Origin: Bacillota bacterium
GTDB lineage: Bacteria > Bacillota > Clostridia > Christensenellales > Aristaeellaceae
DNA length: 64,000 nt
Assembly (NCBI GenBank): GCA_023444095.1
Contig: JAEZRP010000022.1
Location: 310,001-374,000 of the forward strand
Direction: 5' to 3'
The number at the start of each line of letters is the position of its first letter. The stretch's first letter is position 1. A program made the translations under genes and the position numbers. Below, in pieces: positions 1 to 9,100 of the stretch. The notes below the pieces were generated by a model. The model searched no databases, was not told the DNA's origin, and saw only the letters and a program-made list of their open reading frames with translations.

Positions 1-1183
1 ACGCGCCCTCCCCGTAGACGCGCCAGGGCCGCGTCCCGTACACGCCCTCGGCGCACACGGCGAACCAGTCCGCGAGCTCGTCGAGGATGTAGCCCGCCTC
101 GTCGTCGATGGTGCCGTCCGGCTTCTGGAGGATGTTCAACAGGAGCGCGCCGTTTTTCGAGATGATGTCGACGAGCGCGCCGATGATGTAGCCCGGCGTC
201 TTGTAGGGCTGCTTCGCGTCGTAGAACCAGCCGCCGATGCAGGTGTCGGTCTGCCACGCGCGCGCCGCGATGCCGGGAAGGCGGCCGCGCTCCACGTCGA
301 GCATGCCCACGCGGTGGATCGCCTCCCGCGCGTCCTTCTGGGTATAGATCGCCCGATTCCTGCCGTGGGCGCGCGCGGACGCGTTGTAGAGCCGCGCAAC
401 GACCTCGAGCCCGGAGGCGTACGCGGGGTTCGTCGGGTCGGGCTGCGCCGCGGTCCCGTCCCAATGCTCCCCGAAGGGCAGCGAGCCGTCCGTATAGAGA
501 AGGTCGGGCTGGTACAGATCGATCAGTTCCGCCATGGCCGCGCGCCAGTAGGCGTGGAACGCCACGTTCTCCGTAAACCACGGCTCCGACGCGCGCGGGT
601 TCTGCGTGCCGTGCTCGAAATTGTCGAAGTAGAAGTCGCGCCATTGGGGGTCGTTCCCGTCGTAGGGCACGCCCGCGAACGGGCCGGACCGGTCCGCGCC
701 CTTGTTGACGCGCCACCAGGAGAACGAGGCGGAAAGGTGCTCCGTCAGCCCGAAGGGCATCTCAAACTGTTCGGCGGCGGCCTTCCACGCGCCCACGATG
801 TCCCGTTTGGGGCCGACGTTTGCGCTGTTCATGCGGTTGAGCTTCGAGGGATAGTTGAAGAAATGATCGTGGTGCATCGCCTGCGCGACGAAGTAGCGCG
901 CGCCCGCCCTGTGGTACCGCGCCATGAGCGCGCCGGGGTCGAAGTTCTCCGCCTTCCAGAGCGCGCAGATGTCCTTGTAGCCGAACCTGGAGGGGTGTCC
1001 GTAGTGGCGCAGGTGGTAGAGGTACTGGGGCGTCCCCTCGATGTACATGTTCCGCGCGTACCAGTCGCCGCACATGGGCACGGACTGCGGCCCCCAGTGG
1101 CTCCAGATGCCGAACTTCGCGTCGCGCATCCAATCCGGGATCTCGATCCCGCCGAGCGACTCAAAAGTGGGTTCGTAGATCAT
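1..1183 (-). CDS. GH29 alpha-L-fucosidase, 3' end cut by window edge
   Basis: Glycoside hydrolase family 29 enzyme that removes alpha-L-fucose from glycans. About 394 codons are visible and the C-terminus lies beyond the left edge. The N-terminus reads MIYEPTFESLGGIEIPDWMR, followed by FGIWSHWGPQSVP, typical of the GH29 barrel entry. The motif PDLLYTDGS near residue 222 fits the position of the GH29 nucleophile (the Asp of TDG). The ATG at 1183 follows a GGGGGTG ribosome site. I see no signal peptide, so it may act on imported oligosaccharides. It is divergent from two Gfo/Idh/MocA oxidoreductases, which suggests a small sugar-catabolic locus. The family call is firm; the exact substrate is inferred. 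Confidence 0.88.
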   Translation of the reverse strand, partial: MIYEPTFESLGGIEIPDWMRDAKFGIWSHWGPQSVPMCGDWYARNMYIEGTPQYLYHLRHYGHPSRFGYKDICALWKAENFDPGALMARYHRAGARYFVAQAMHHDHFFNYPSKLNRMNSANVGPKRDIVGAWKAAAEQFEMPFGLTEHLSASFSWWRVNKGADRSGPFAGVPYDGNDPQWRDFYFDNFEHGTQNPRASEPWFTENVAFHAYWRAAMAELIDLYQPDLLYTDGSLPFGEHWDGTAAQPDPTNPAYASGLEVVARLYNASARAHGRNRAIYTQKDAREAIHRVGMLDVERGRLPGIAARAWQTDTCIGGWFYDAKQPYKTPGYIIGALVDIISKNGALLLNILQKPDGTIDDEAGYILDELADWFAVCAEGVYGTRPWRVYGEGA

Positions 1184-1218
1184 TGGAACACCCCCGCCAT
1201 TAAAATTCATTTGGCATA

Positions 1219-1247
1219 TTGTAACACATGCGCGAATCCTTTACAAT
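1219..1247 (+). promoter_or_regulatory. sigma-A-type promoter for the oxidoreductase pair
   Basis: TTGTAA (1219-1224), 17-bp spacer, TACAAT (1242-1247), about 18 bp upstream of the start at 1265. Two -10 mismatch-level deviations make it moderate. It lies in the 81-bp gap shared with the divergent fucosidase gene. Confidence 0.5.
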
Positions 1248-1264
1248 AGAGCCGAGGTGGTCGC

Positions 1265-2404
1265 ATGAATGAAATCAATCTCGTGCTCGTCGGAATCGGC
1301 GGGTACGGAAACACGTACGTGAACGCGCTTCTCAACGAAAGAAGGCGTGACGGTTACAGGATCCGGGGCGTGGTCGATCCCTATGCGGAAAGCGCGCCGG
1401 GATACGGGGCGCTGAAGGCGGCGGGGGTGCCGTTCTTTGGGACGCTCGACGCATTCTACGAAGCGGACCGCGCGGACCTCGCGGTCATTTCGACGCCCAT
1501 CGCGCTCCACGAGGAGCAGGCGCTCTCGGCCATCGTGCACGGGAGCCACGTGCTCCTCGAAAAGCCCATGGCCGGGACGCTGGCGGCGGCGCGGCGGATC
1601 GATCGGGCGGCGAAGAAAGCGGGCGTGAAGCTCGCGGTCGGGTTCCAGTGGTGCTACGACCCGGCGATGCTTCTTTTGAAGCGCGACGTCGACGCCGGTC
1701 TTCTCGGCGCGCCGAAGCGGCTGCGCGCGCTGGTCATCTGGCCGCGCGACAAGGCGTACTACGCGCGCGGGACGGGCTGGGCCGGAAAGAAGCTCGATGC
1801 CGCGGGGCGCGCGATCTACGACAGCGTCGCCTCGAACGCCACCGCGCACTACATCGAGAACATGCTGTGGCTGGCGGGCCGGGGCTTTGACGGCGCGCCC
1901 GTGGCCCTCATGGAAGCAGAGACCTGGCGCGCGTACCCGGTCGAGACGTTCGATACCGTGACCCTGCGCGCAAAGCTCGAGAGCGGCGCGGAGATGGTCT
2001 TCGTCGCCTCGCACGCCACGCGGCCCGGCACGGAGCAGGAGCCCATGTTCGAGTACGAGTTCGAGAAGGCGACGGCGCGCTTTGGCGGGTTCGGCGAGCA
2101 GGGCGGCGCGCTGAGCGCGACGTTCGCGGACGGTACGGTGAAAAGCTACGGCGAGAGCGCGCGGCAGTCGGACGACAAGATCTGGACGATGCTCGACGCC
2201 ATCCGGGGAAGCGCGGAGATCCCCTGCCCGGCGGAGGCGGCGCTCAGGCACGCGGAGGCGATGGAACTCGTGTGGATCGCCTCGCCCGAGGCCCGCGCGC
2301 TCGCGGGCGCGATCGAGACGGACGAGCGGGTGTACGTGCCCGGCCTCGAGAAGAGGCTGACCGCGTGCTACGAAAGGCGCGCGCTGCTCTCGGAGGTCCC
2401 ATGA
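1265..2404 (+). CDS. Gfo/Idh/MocA family oxidoreductase
   Basis: NAD(P)-dependent sugar or inositol-type dehydrogenase, 379 aa, the usual length for the family. A Rossmann fold opens the protein (LVLVGIGGYGNTYVNALL, GxGxxG-like, residues 6-23). The EKP motif of the family (VLLEKPMAGT) sits near residue 98 and carries the conserved lysine that contacts substrate and cofactor. The ATG at 1265 follows GAGGTGG. Its stop overlaps the next start by 4 nt (ATGA), so the two oxidoreductases are translationally coupled. The substrate cannot be read from sequence; proximity to a fucosidase suggests a deoxy sugar or derivative. Confidence 0.85.
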   Translation: MNEINLVLVGIGGYGNTYVNALLNERRRDGYRIRGVVDPYAESAPGYGALKAAGVPFFGTLDAFYEADRADLAVISTPIALHEEQALSAIVHGSHVLLEKPMAGTLAAARRIDRAAKKAGVKLAVGFQWCYDPAMLLLKRDVDAGLLGAPKRLRALVIWPRDKAYYARGTGWAGKKLDAAGRAIYDSVASNATAHYIENMLWLAGRGFDGAPVALMEAETWRAYPVETFDTVTLRAKLESGAEMVFVASHATRPGTEQEPMFEYEFEKATARFGGFGEQGGALSATFADGTVKSYGESARQSDDKIWTMLDAIRGSAEIPCPAEAALRHAEAMELVWIASPEARALAGAIETDERVYVPGLEKRLTACYERRALLSEVP

Positions 2405-3363
2405 GAATCGCGATCATCGGCGCGGCGGGGCACCACCACCTCGCGTTCGACGCCATGGCGAGGGACCCTTCGATCGCGCTCGTGGGCGTCGCGCCGGGAC
2501 GAATTGAGGAAGACATCTCCCCGCTCGCGGGAAGGGGCGCTCCGTTCTCCGATTACCGGCGGATGCTCGACGAGCAGAAGCCTGACGTCGCGGTCGTGAA
2601 CCCCTGGTTCGCGGACGCGGCGGGCATATCGATCGAATGCCTCGGGCGCGGCATCCACGTCTACTCCGAAAAGCCGCTCGCGACGACGCCGGAAGATCTG
2701 AATGCGCTCGATGCCGCGTGGCGCGCGTCGGGCCGCGCGCTCGGCGGGATGTTCAACTACCGGTACGCGCCGTGGCTCCGCGCGATGGAGGAGGCCGTGG
2801 GCGCGGGCGAAATCGGAAGCGTGCGCGCGGCGCACGGGCAGAAGAGCTACCGGCTCGGCGTCCGGCCCGCCTTTTATCAAAAGCGCGCGCTCATGGGCGG
2901 CATCATCCCCTGGGTGGCGATCCACGCGATCGACTGGGCGCTTCACTTCCTGGGGGGCTGCGCATGGGTCTCGGCCACCCACAGCGCGCGCGAAAACCGG
3001 GGGAACGGCGAACTGGAGGTCACGTCCGCGCTCCTTATGGGCATGGAGGACGGGCGGATCGCGACCGTCACCGCAGACTTTCTGCGCCCCACTGGCTCCG
3101 CGCGCCACGACGACGACCGTCTCCGGCTCACGGGCACGCGCGGCATGGTCGAGGGGATCGACGGGCGGGTCTTTCTCGAGAACGAGGCCCCGAAGCGGGA
3201 ACTCCCCCTTCCCCCGTCCGAAAGCGCGTTTCTCGCCTTCCTTTCGGCCATCGAAGCCGGAACCGCCGAATATTTCGCGCTCGACGCCCTCGAAGCGACG
3301 CGCGTGGCGCTCGCGGCGCGGGAGTCCGCCGACGCGGGCGGGACGCGGGTGTCAATCCAATAG
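2401..3363 (+). CDS. second Gfo/Idh/MocA family oxidoreductase
   Basis: 320-aa NAD(P)-binding dehydrogenase starting MRIAIIGAAGHHHLAFDAMA. The Rossmann loop is GAAGHH rather than a strict GxGxxG. The family motif EKP is present (VYSEKPLATTPEDL, near residue 97). The protein is diverged from its upstream neighbour, so the pair are paralogues rather than a recent duplication. The start at 2401 is chosen because of the ATGA overlap with the upstream gene; an in-frame extension to 2272 would overlap that gene deeply and has no support. A strong terminator follows at 3373. Likely acts in the same sugar pathway. Confidence 0.83.
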   Translation: MRIAIIGAAGHHHLAFDAMARDPSIALVGVAPGRIEEDISPLAGRGAPFSDYRRMLDEQKPDVAVVNPWFADAAGISIECLGRGIHVYSEKPLATTPEDLNALDAAWRASGRALGGMFNYRYAPWLRAMEEAVGAGEIGSVRAAHGQKSYRLGVRPAFYQKRALMGGIIPWVAIHAIDWALHFLGGCAWVSATHSARENRGNGELEVTSALLMGMEDGRIATVTADFLRPTGSARHDDDRLRLTGTRGMVEGIDGRVFLENEAPKRELPLPPSESAFLAFLSAIEAGTAEYFALDALEATRVALAARESADAGGTRVSIQ

Positions 3364-3372
3364 AAAAAAACG

Positions 3373-3407
3373 GTTGCCGCGCGGGGCCTGCCCCGGCGGC
3401 AACTTTT
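3373..3407 (+). terminator. rho-independent terminator of the oxidoreductase operon
   Basis: Stem GTTGCCGC (3373-3380) pairs with GCGGCAAC (3396-3403), with a further GC-rich inner stem, followed by TTTT. It lies directly after the stop at 3363. Confidence 0.75.
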
Positions 3408-3428
3408 CGTTGCGCGCCAAATCCCGTC

Positions 3429-3467
3429 TTGACAACCCGCCCACTACTGGTTATAATCTAATAGTAG
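3429..3467 (+). promoter_or_regulatory. consensus promoter with short inverted repeat, padR operon
   Basis: Perfect TTGACA (3429-3434), 17-bp spacer, perfect TATAAT (3452-3457). The -10 is bracketed by CTACT (3444-3448) and AGTAG (3463-3467), a 5-bp-arm inverted repeat. PadR proteins commonly repress their own promoters, so this is a plausible auto-operator (inference). Confidence 0.75.
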
Positions 3468-3506
3468 CCGACGCACCATAGGGCGCGTCGCGAAAGGAGG
3501 GATGCC

Positions 3507-3833
3507 ATGAACGCGCAGTACAAGAAGGGCGTCGCGGAGCTGTGCGTGCTCTCGCTGCTGGCGCGCGGCGACCGTTACGGATACGAGATCTCGGAGGCCC
3601 TGTCCGCGCGGATCGACATCGCGGACGGCACGGTCTACCCCATCCTCAGAAAGCTCAAGGCCGACGGGCTTTTGACGACCTACCTGCAGGAGGAAAGCGG
3701 CGGGCCGCCCCGCAAGTACTACCACCTGACGGACGAGGGGCGCGCGGCGTACGGGCTGGACAAGCGGGAATACCTCGCGTTCGCGCGGGCGATCGAATCG
3801 ATATTGGAGGAAGACGGACATGACGAAAAGTGA
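3507..3833 (+). CDS. PadR family transcriptional regulator
   Basis: 108-aa winged-helix repressor of the PadR family. The pattern MNAQYKKGVAELCVLSLLAR, then GYEIS, then DGTVYPILRKLKADGLL and PRKYYHLTDEGR is the classic PadR wHTH with wing. Start at 3507 follows GAAAGGAGGG, an excellent ribosome site. It overlaps the following DUF1700 gene by 14 nt. PadR-DUF1700 pairs are common in Bacillota and are usually coregulated. The target is probably its own operon; the ligand is unknown. Confidence 0.92.
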   Translation: MNAQYKKGVAELCVLSLLARGDRYGYEISEALSARIDIADGTVYPILRKLKADGLLTTYLQEESGGPPRKYYHLTDEGRAAYGLDKREYLAFARAIESILEEDGHDEK

Positions 3834-4536
3834 ATTCATCCTGCGGCTCTCGGACGCGCTCGCGAAGCGGAACGTGCCCGACGCGGCGGACATCGTGCAG
3901 GAATACGAGGCGCACTTCGCCTTCAAGGCGGCGGACGGATTCCGCGAGGAGGAAATCGCAGCGAAGCTTGGAGACCCTACGGCGCTCGCGGCGCAGTTCG
4001 CGCAGGGCGCGCCGGAAACGATGCCCCGCGGGCCCAGGGCGCTGACGGCGGCGGGTCTGGGATTGGTCGATGGGATCGCGAGCATGGTGTACGCCCTCAT
4101 CTGGGCGTGGGAGGCCGTGATGGGCGCGTTTTCGCTCGGCTGCGCGGCCGTCGCCGTATGCCTGCTCGGAAAAATGAACTGGAACGGCTGGATTCCGCCG
4201 ATGCCCTACTGGTGCGGCGCGGTGTTCGCGCTGGCGCTACTGGCGCTGGCGGTTCTGACGGCGGTCGGCTGCATCTACTACGGCGCGTTCGCGGTTCATC
4301 TCCCGCGCGCGTACGGGCGGTTCCACAGGAACGCCATGCGCGCGGCGTCCGGCAAGCCGCGCCTCCCCTCCCTTTCCATCGCGCCCCGGCTCTCGCCCGC
4401 GAAAAACAGGAGGCTGCGCGCCGTCGCGCTGTTCTCACTCGTCGCGTTCGGCGTGTGCATCCTCCTCGGCATGGCCTTCTCGATGATCTCGGCGCGTGCG
4501 CTCGGCTTCTGGCACGCGTGGAACTGGTTCGTGTGA
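3820..4536 (+). CDS. DUF1700 family membrane protein
   Basis: 238 aa. The N-terminal 70 residues (MTKSEFILRLSDALAKRNVP, then EYEAHFAFKAADGFREEEIAAKLGDP) match the DUF1700 cytoplasmic domain that regularly accompanies PadR regulators. Hydrophobic segments follow near residues 85-115, 128-158 and 205-230. Translation is coupled to padR through the 14-nt overlap. The molecular function of the family is not established; a role in envelope sensing or adaptation is only inferred. Confidence 0.85.
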   Translation: MTKSEFILRLSDALAKRNVPDAADIVQEYEAHFAFKAADGFREEEIAAKLGDPTALAAQFAQGAPETMPRGPRALTAAGLGLVDGIASMVYALIWAWEAVMGAFSLGCAAVAVCLLGKMNWNGWIPPMPYWCGAVFALALLALAVLTAVGCIYYGAFAVHLPRAYGRFHRNAMRAASGKPRLPSLSIAPRLSPAKNRRLRAVALFSLVAFGVCILLGMAFSMISARALGFWHAWNWFV

Positions 4537-4552
4537 CATCCGGCTGCGGGAT

Positions 4553-5830
4553 CTACGCCTCCACGCCGCGCCGCAAAGCCCCGCTCGCGCGCGGCGCGCC
4601 GGCGCGCTTCGGCCCGGTCTCGGGCGTCAGGAAGGCAAAGACGATCGACAGGAGGAACAGCGGCAGAAACGCGAACATCGCCCTCTCCTCGCCCACAAGC
4701 TTCATCGCCAGGCGCAAAAGCGGCGAGGTGAGAAACGTGCCCATGAACCCGACGCCGTAGGTCATCGCGCTCGCGCTGGAGGCGAACGTGGGGGTCGCGC
4801 CCCGAAGCTCCGTCGTGATGGTCTGCGAAGCAGGCGTGCGGAAGTTGTTGGTGAACGCGTAGAGGAGCAGAAAAAAGGCGATCGTCCAGGTCCCTTTCGA
4901 GAAAAACGCCATGGCGATTGAAACCGTGCTGGCGGCGAGGAAGGGCAGAATCACGACCTTTCGCTTCCCGAGCGCGGCGGTCGCGATTCCGCCCAGGAAG
5001 GTGCCCGCCGCGCCGATGCCGGTCGTCACGCCGAACATGGCGGAGGCGTCGACGTCCGAAAAGCCCCGCACGTTCTGCAAGAACTGGGGCAGGTACGTCG
5101 AGACGCCGTTCGCGCCGATCGTCGCGAGCCCCATGAACAGGCAGACCATCCACACGTCCCGGCGGGTGAGCGCGTCCTTCATATCGGTAAAGGCCTTCAT
5201 TTGGCGGCCCTCAAGCGCGTTTTGCGCGCGGATATGCGCATTGAGCGCCTCGTTGTCCCGCGCGAAGATCAGCCAGACGAGGGCGGTCGTTGCCAGAACG
5301 CCGCCCAGAATCAGGATCACGGACCGCCACGACTCGCCCAAAAAGTCGTAGAGCGGCACCGTCAGCGTGTAGACGAGGGTCGTGACGCCGACGACCCCAA
5401 GCCCGTTGATCGTGACGATCAATGATCTCTCCCGCTGCGGGAACCACGCGGCCACGATGGCGCTGGTGCAGGAGCCGCTGAGCCCGTGGCCGATGCCGGT
5501 CACCGCCCGGGCGGCGAGCAGCACCGGAAAGCTGGGCGCAAAGGCGCATGCCAGCGCCCCCGCCACCATGACGGTGACGCCGACGAGCTGCGTCCTCTTG
5601 ATGTCCACCTTCCGAATCAGCATCGGCCCGACGAACATCGAGGCGCCCATGGCGAAGATATGCACCGTGGAGGCGTAGCCCGCCGTCGCGACATCCACCG
5701 AAAAATCGCTCGCCAGGCAAACGAGCAGCGGCGCCGTGATCAGAAACCCGATGTGCGTGAGCGAAGCGCAAAGGACCAGCAAGACGGCCATGACGCCCCT
5801 GTACGGAGGATAGAGCTTTGCATCTTCCAT
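4553..5830 (-). CDS. MFS transporter
   Basis: 425-aa major facilitator superfamily protein with about twelve hydrophobic segments. Motif A-like stretches occur after TM2 (GPMLIRKVDIKRTQ) and in the second half (GGIATAALGKRKV). It has the length and layout of MFS drug or organic-anion carriers; the substrate is not readable. It is monocistronic, with its own promoter and a perfect palindrome over the -35. The ribosome site (AAGAAGG) is weak and distant, so the start could be a few codons off. Confidence 0.85.
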   Translation of the reverse strand: MEDAKLYPPYRGVMAVLLVLCASLTHIGFLITAPLLVCLASDFSVDVATAGYASTVHIFAMGASMFVGPMLIRKVDIKRTQLVGVTVMVAGALACAFAPSFPVLLAARAVTGIGHGLSGSCTSAIVAAWFPQRERSLIVTINGLGVVGVTTLVYTLTVPLYDFLGESWRSVILILGGVLATTALVWLIFARDNEALNAHIRAQNALEGRQMKAFTDMKDALTRRDVWMVCLFMGLATIGANGVSTYLPQFLQNVRGFSDVDASAMFGVTTGIGAAGTFLGGIATAALGKRKVVILPFLAASTVSIAMAFFSKGTWTIAFFLLLYAFTNNFRTPASQTITTELRGATPTFASSASAMTYGVGFMGTFLTSPLLRLAMKLVGEERAMFAFLPLFLLSIVFAFLTPETGPKRAGAPRASGALRRGVEA

Positions 5831-5863
5831 GAGATCATAGCCTTCTTCATTCGTTTTTCAACC

Positions 5864-5905
5864 AGTATAAAACATCTTTCGCGCAATCTCAACGATTGCG
5901 CGAAA
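5864..5905 (-). promoter_or_regulatory. MFS promoter overlapped by a perfect 12-bp palindrome
   Basis: Minus strand: TTGAGA (5887-5892), 17-bp spacer, TATACT (5864-5869). The arms TTTCGCGCAATC (5877-5888) and GATTGCGCGAAA (5894-5905), with a 5-nt centre, cover the -35. This is the geometry of a repressor operator. No U-run follows either arm, so it is not a terminator. No regulator gene is adjacent. From 5906 to 6123 I see no further gene or site. Confidence 0.7.
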
Positions 5906-6123
5906 ACGACAACTGATTTGATCAATACGGGTCCCCCGGAAGCAAGCACGAACGCCTTGGGTTATCCCGCGCAGAGCATGCGCGTGCCGACGAGATGAAT
6001 TTCCGTCAGATTGCGCTTGCGGAATTCGCCGGCGCAGCAGCGCTACGTCAAGAAATCTGCGGGGGTGAGATGGCGGAAACGCATCCGTCCGCGCGTGCAG
6101 GATTTGTGCGGGATCGCCCTTGA

Positions 6124-9100
6124 CTAATCCCTGTAAAGCACCCAGTCGAGCGCCTCGCGGAGGAAGCCTGCCTCCTCCAGCCACCGTTCCGCCCCCGGCG
6201 GGAACTGCTGCACGGTGACGCGCGTGCGGCCCGCGTAGATCCGGCCCGCCCGGAACGCCTGCGCGAAGCACTTCACCGCCTCCGCCGCGCCCTCGAACGC
6301 GCGCAGAACCGCGCCCTGCCGCTCGAACACGCAGGCGACCGCGCCCCCGCGCGTCACAACCGCCGTGCCCGCGACCAGCAGGAACTCGCGCCCCGGCGCG
6401 TGCTTCAAATACCTTCCCCACGCCTGCGCGGGATCGACGGCGTTCAGACACGCAAAGTCCGCGCGCTCCGCCGCCAGCGAGGCCGTCAGGCGCGCGAAGT
6501 CCGCGCTTTTCACAAACTGCGCGCCGGAAAGCCCTTCGACGAAGTACCCCCTTCGCATCTCGCCCGTCATCTCCATCACGCGCAACCGCTCGAGCGCCGC
6601 GCCCCACGGAATGAGCCGGCACGTCTCGCGCGCGAGCACGGGGACTGTGGCGAGCATGCTCGCGATCCTTTCGTCCACCGTCAGCGCGCGCGGCGCGTGC
6701 GCCCGCTCCCAGCGGCCCGCCGACGGCTTGTTGAGCGCGCGCGGCCTTGGATCGATCGTGCGCCGCACCGGCGTGAACGAATCCTGCCGGACGAGTCCCG
6801 CCGCCGCGAGCCTCTGAAGGACCGCGCCGACCGGCGCGCCGCCCAGCCTTTTGGAAATCACATAGTCGAACTGCGCGCCGCTTTTCTCGAGGATCCCCAA
6901 AACGCTGCGCTCGTCGCCGCTCATCTCCCCTTCGGCGGGGGTGAACGCGTCGTAATCGAATTCCTCGACCGCGCGGAAGGAGACGTAGGGCTTCCCGCCC
7001 TCGTCGCGCAGGGAATAGGCGATGGCGCCCTCCGCGAGCAGCAGATCGAGCGCGTCCGGCCGGTAGCCCGGCACGCGCGCGGGCAGCACGATCTCCTCCC
7101 ACTGCGGGGCGGGCAGCTCTACCGCGAGAAGACGCGCAAGCCCGGAGGAGAGCCGCGCCTTCAGGGAACCAGACGTCTGCGCCTCCTCCGCGAGCAGCCG
7201 CGCGAAGCGTTCGGGCGGCGCGGTTCTCACCTCGCTTCTGCGCGCCTGGATGGTGAGCCGCTGCGCGGACGCGTAGACGTCCGCGTGCACATACATCCCT
7301 TCGAACGGCACGGCGCTCCCGGCCCGTTCGAGCGATTCGAGGACCGCTTGCGCGGTCTCCTCGCCGATGGCGTACCTCTGCGCGAGGGTTCCCGCGTCCT
7401 GCGCGCCGCGATAGCGCAGGCAGCGCCGGACGATGCGCTCGTAATCCGGCTCCTCGTAGTCCGCCGCGTGCTCCGCCGCGATCCAGAGGCCCGGCTCCAC
7501 GTACATCGCGCGGCCCGCTTCCGCCAGCTCCTCGAACCACGCGGCGGGCGCGTCCACCTCGCCGGGCACGACGTCGCCCTCGGCCATGAGGATGGAGTGA
7601 AGCTGCTCCGCTTCGCCGATGTCCCGCGCGCGCGCGTACTTCCTCGAAACGGCGTCCGCGTCCGGGGCCACGGCGGAAACCATGTGCTCCGAAAGCTTGA
7701 TCGCGCCCGTGGGGATGGGCGACTCGTACATGATCTGCGCCTCCACCTGCCGCCGGAGCGGCAGCGCCATGGGCGAGGGCGATTCCGTGTGCATCTCGAT
7801 GACCCGGATCGCGCCCGCGCGGACGCGCCGCAGCACCTCCACCGCGCCCGCCACGTCCAGAAGGTCCTCGCGGCACTCGCGCAGCGCCTCGAGGATCAGC
7901 GGATGGTCCTTCGCCATCACCGCGCCCGCGAGCGATTCCGCGCCCCGGAGCCTCTGCACCCAAAGGGGCTGGCGGCCCCGTCCGCGCATGCCCATCATGT
8001 CGGCGCGCGCGGCGGCGTAGCGGTAGGCCATCGAGAACATGGGCTCCGCGGGCAGGAGCGCGTCGATCATCTCCGCCGCGCCGTCCGGATCGATCTCCGG
8101 AATGATGTTTTCGGGAAGCTCGCTCCCGCCCATGAGGTAGAGGAGCATCCCGTCGTCGTCGTCGTAGCCGCGCACGTCGAGCCCGGTCTTTTCCTGCGCT
8201 CGCCTGCGCGCCAGCATCGAGATCGCCTGGTTCACCCGCCGCCCGAAGACCGAGTGGATCATCAGCTGATGCTCCCCCGCCGAGTCCGAGAAGTGCTCGC
8301 AGATGATCGTCCGGTCGTCCGGCAAGCAGTGCGTCACCTCGAGCTGCCTTTTGATGTGGCGCTCCACCGCCGCGCGCGCCTCTCCGGAGAGCGGGAACAA
8401 AAGGAGCGCGCTCTTGAGCCTGCGCGCCTCCGCCGCGTCGCCGAGCGTCCGCAGCAGCGTGCCGTAGTATTCGCCCGTCTCCATGGGCCGCCCGAGGGAG
8501 TCGCCCTTCCAGAACGGGGAGCGCGCGCCCTCCGGCGTCGCGGGCGCGACGATCACCCGGTCGCGCGTGATCTCCTGGACGCGCCACGCGAACGCGCCCA
8601 AGAGAAACTTGTCGCCCAGCCGGGCCTCGAATACGTACTCCTCGTCGAGCTCGCCCAGCTTCGTGCCGTCCGGGAGCACCACCGCGTACCAGCCCCGGTC
8701 CGGAATGGTGCCGACGGTCGAGACGGCGAGCATGCGCGTGTAGCTGTCCCCCGAGACGCGCCCGTGGATGCGGTCGTAGAGAACGCGCGGGCGAACCGGC
8801 AGGTCGCGGCTGTGCTCGAGGTCGCCCGCGAGCATTCCGAGGAGCGATTCGACCTCCTCCACCGTCACGGCGCGGCAGGGGTACGCGCCCCTGAGGATCG
8901 CGTGCGCTTCCTCCACCGAATAGCTCCCCGCGGCCGCCATGGAGACAAGGTGCTGGGAGACGACGTCGAGGCACTTCCCGGGAATGTGCGCGGATTCGAT
9001 CATCCCCTCGAGCGCGCCCTTCGCGGCAAGCGCGGCGAGGAGCGTGTCCCCCTCGGTCTTGGGGAAGATGATGAGTTCGCTCACGCGCCCCGGCCCGTGG

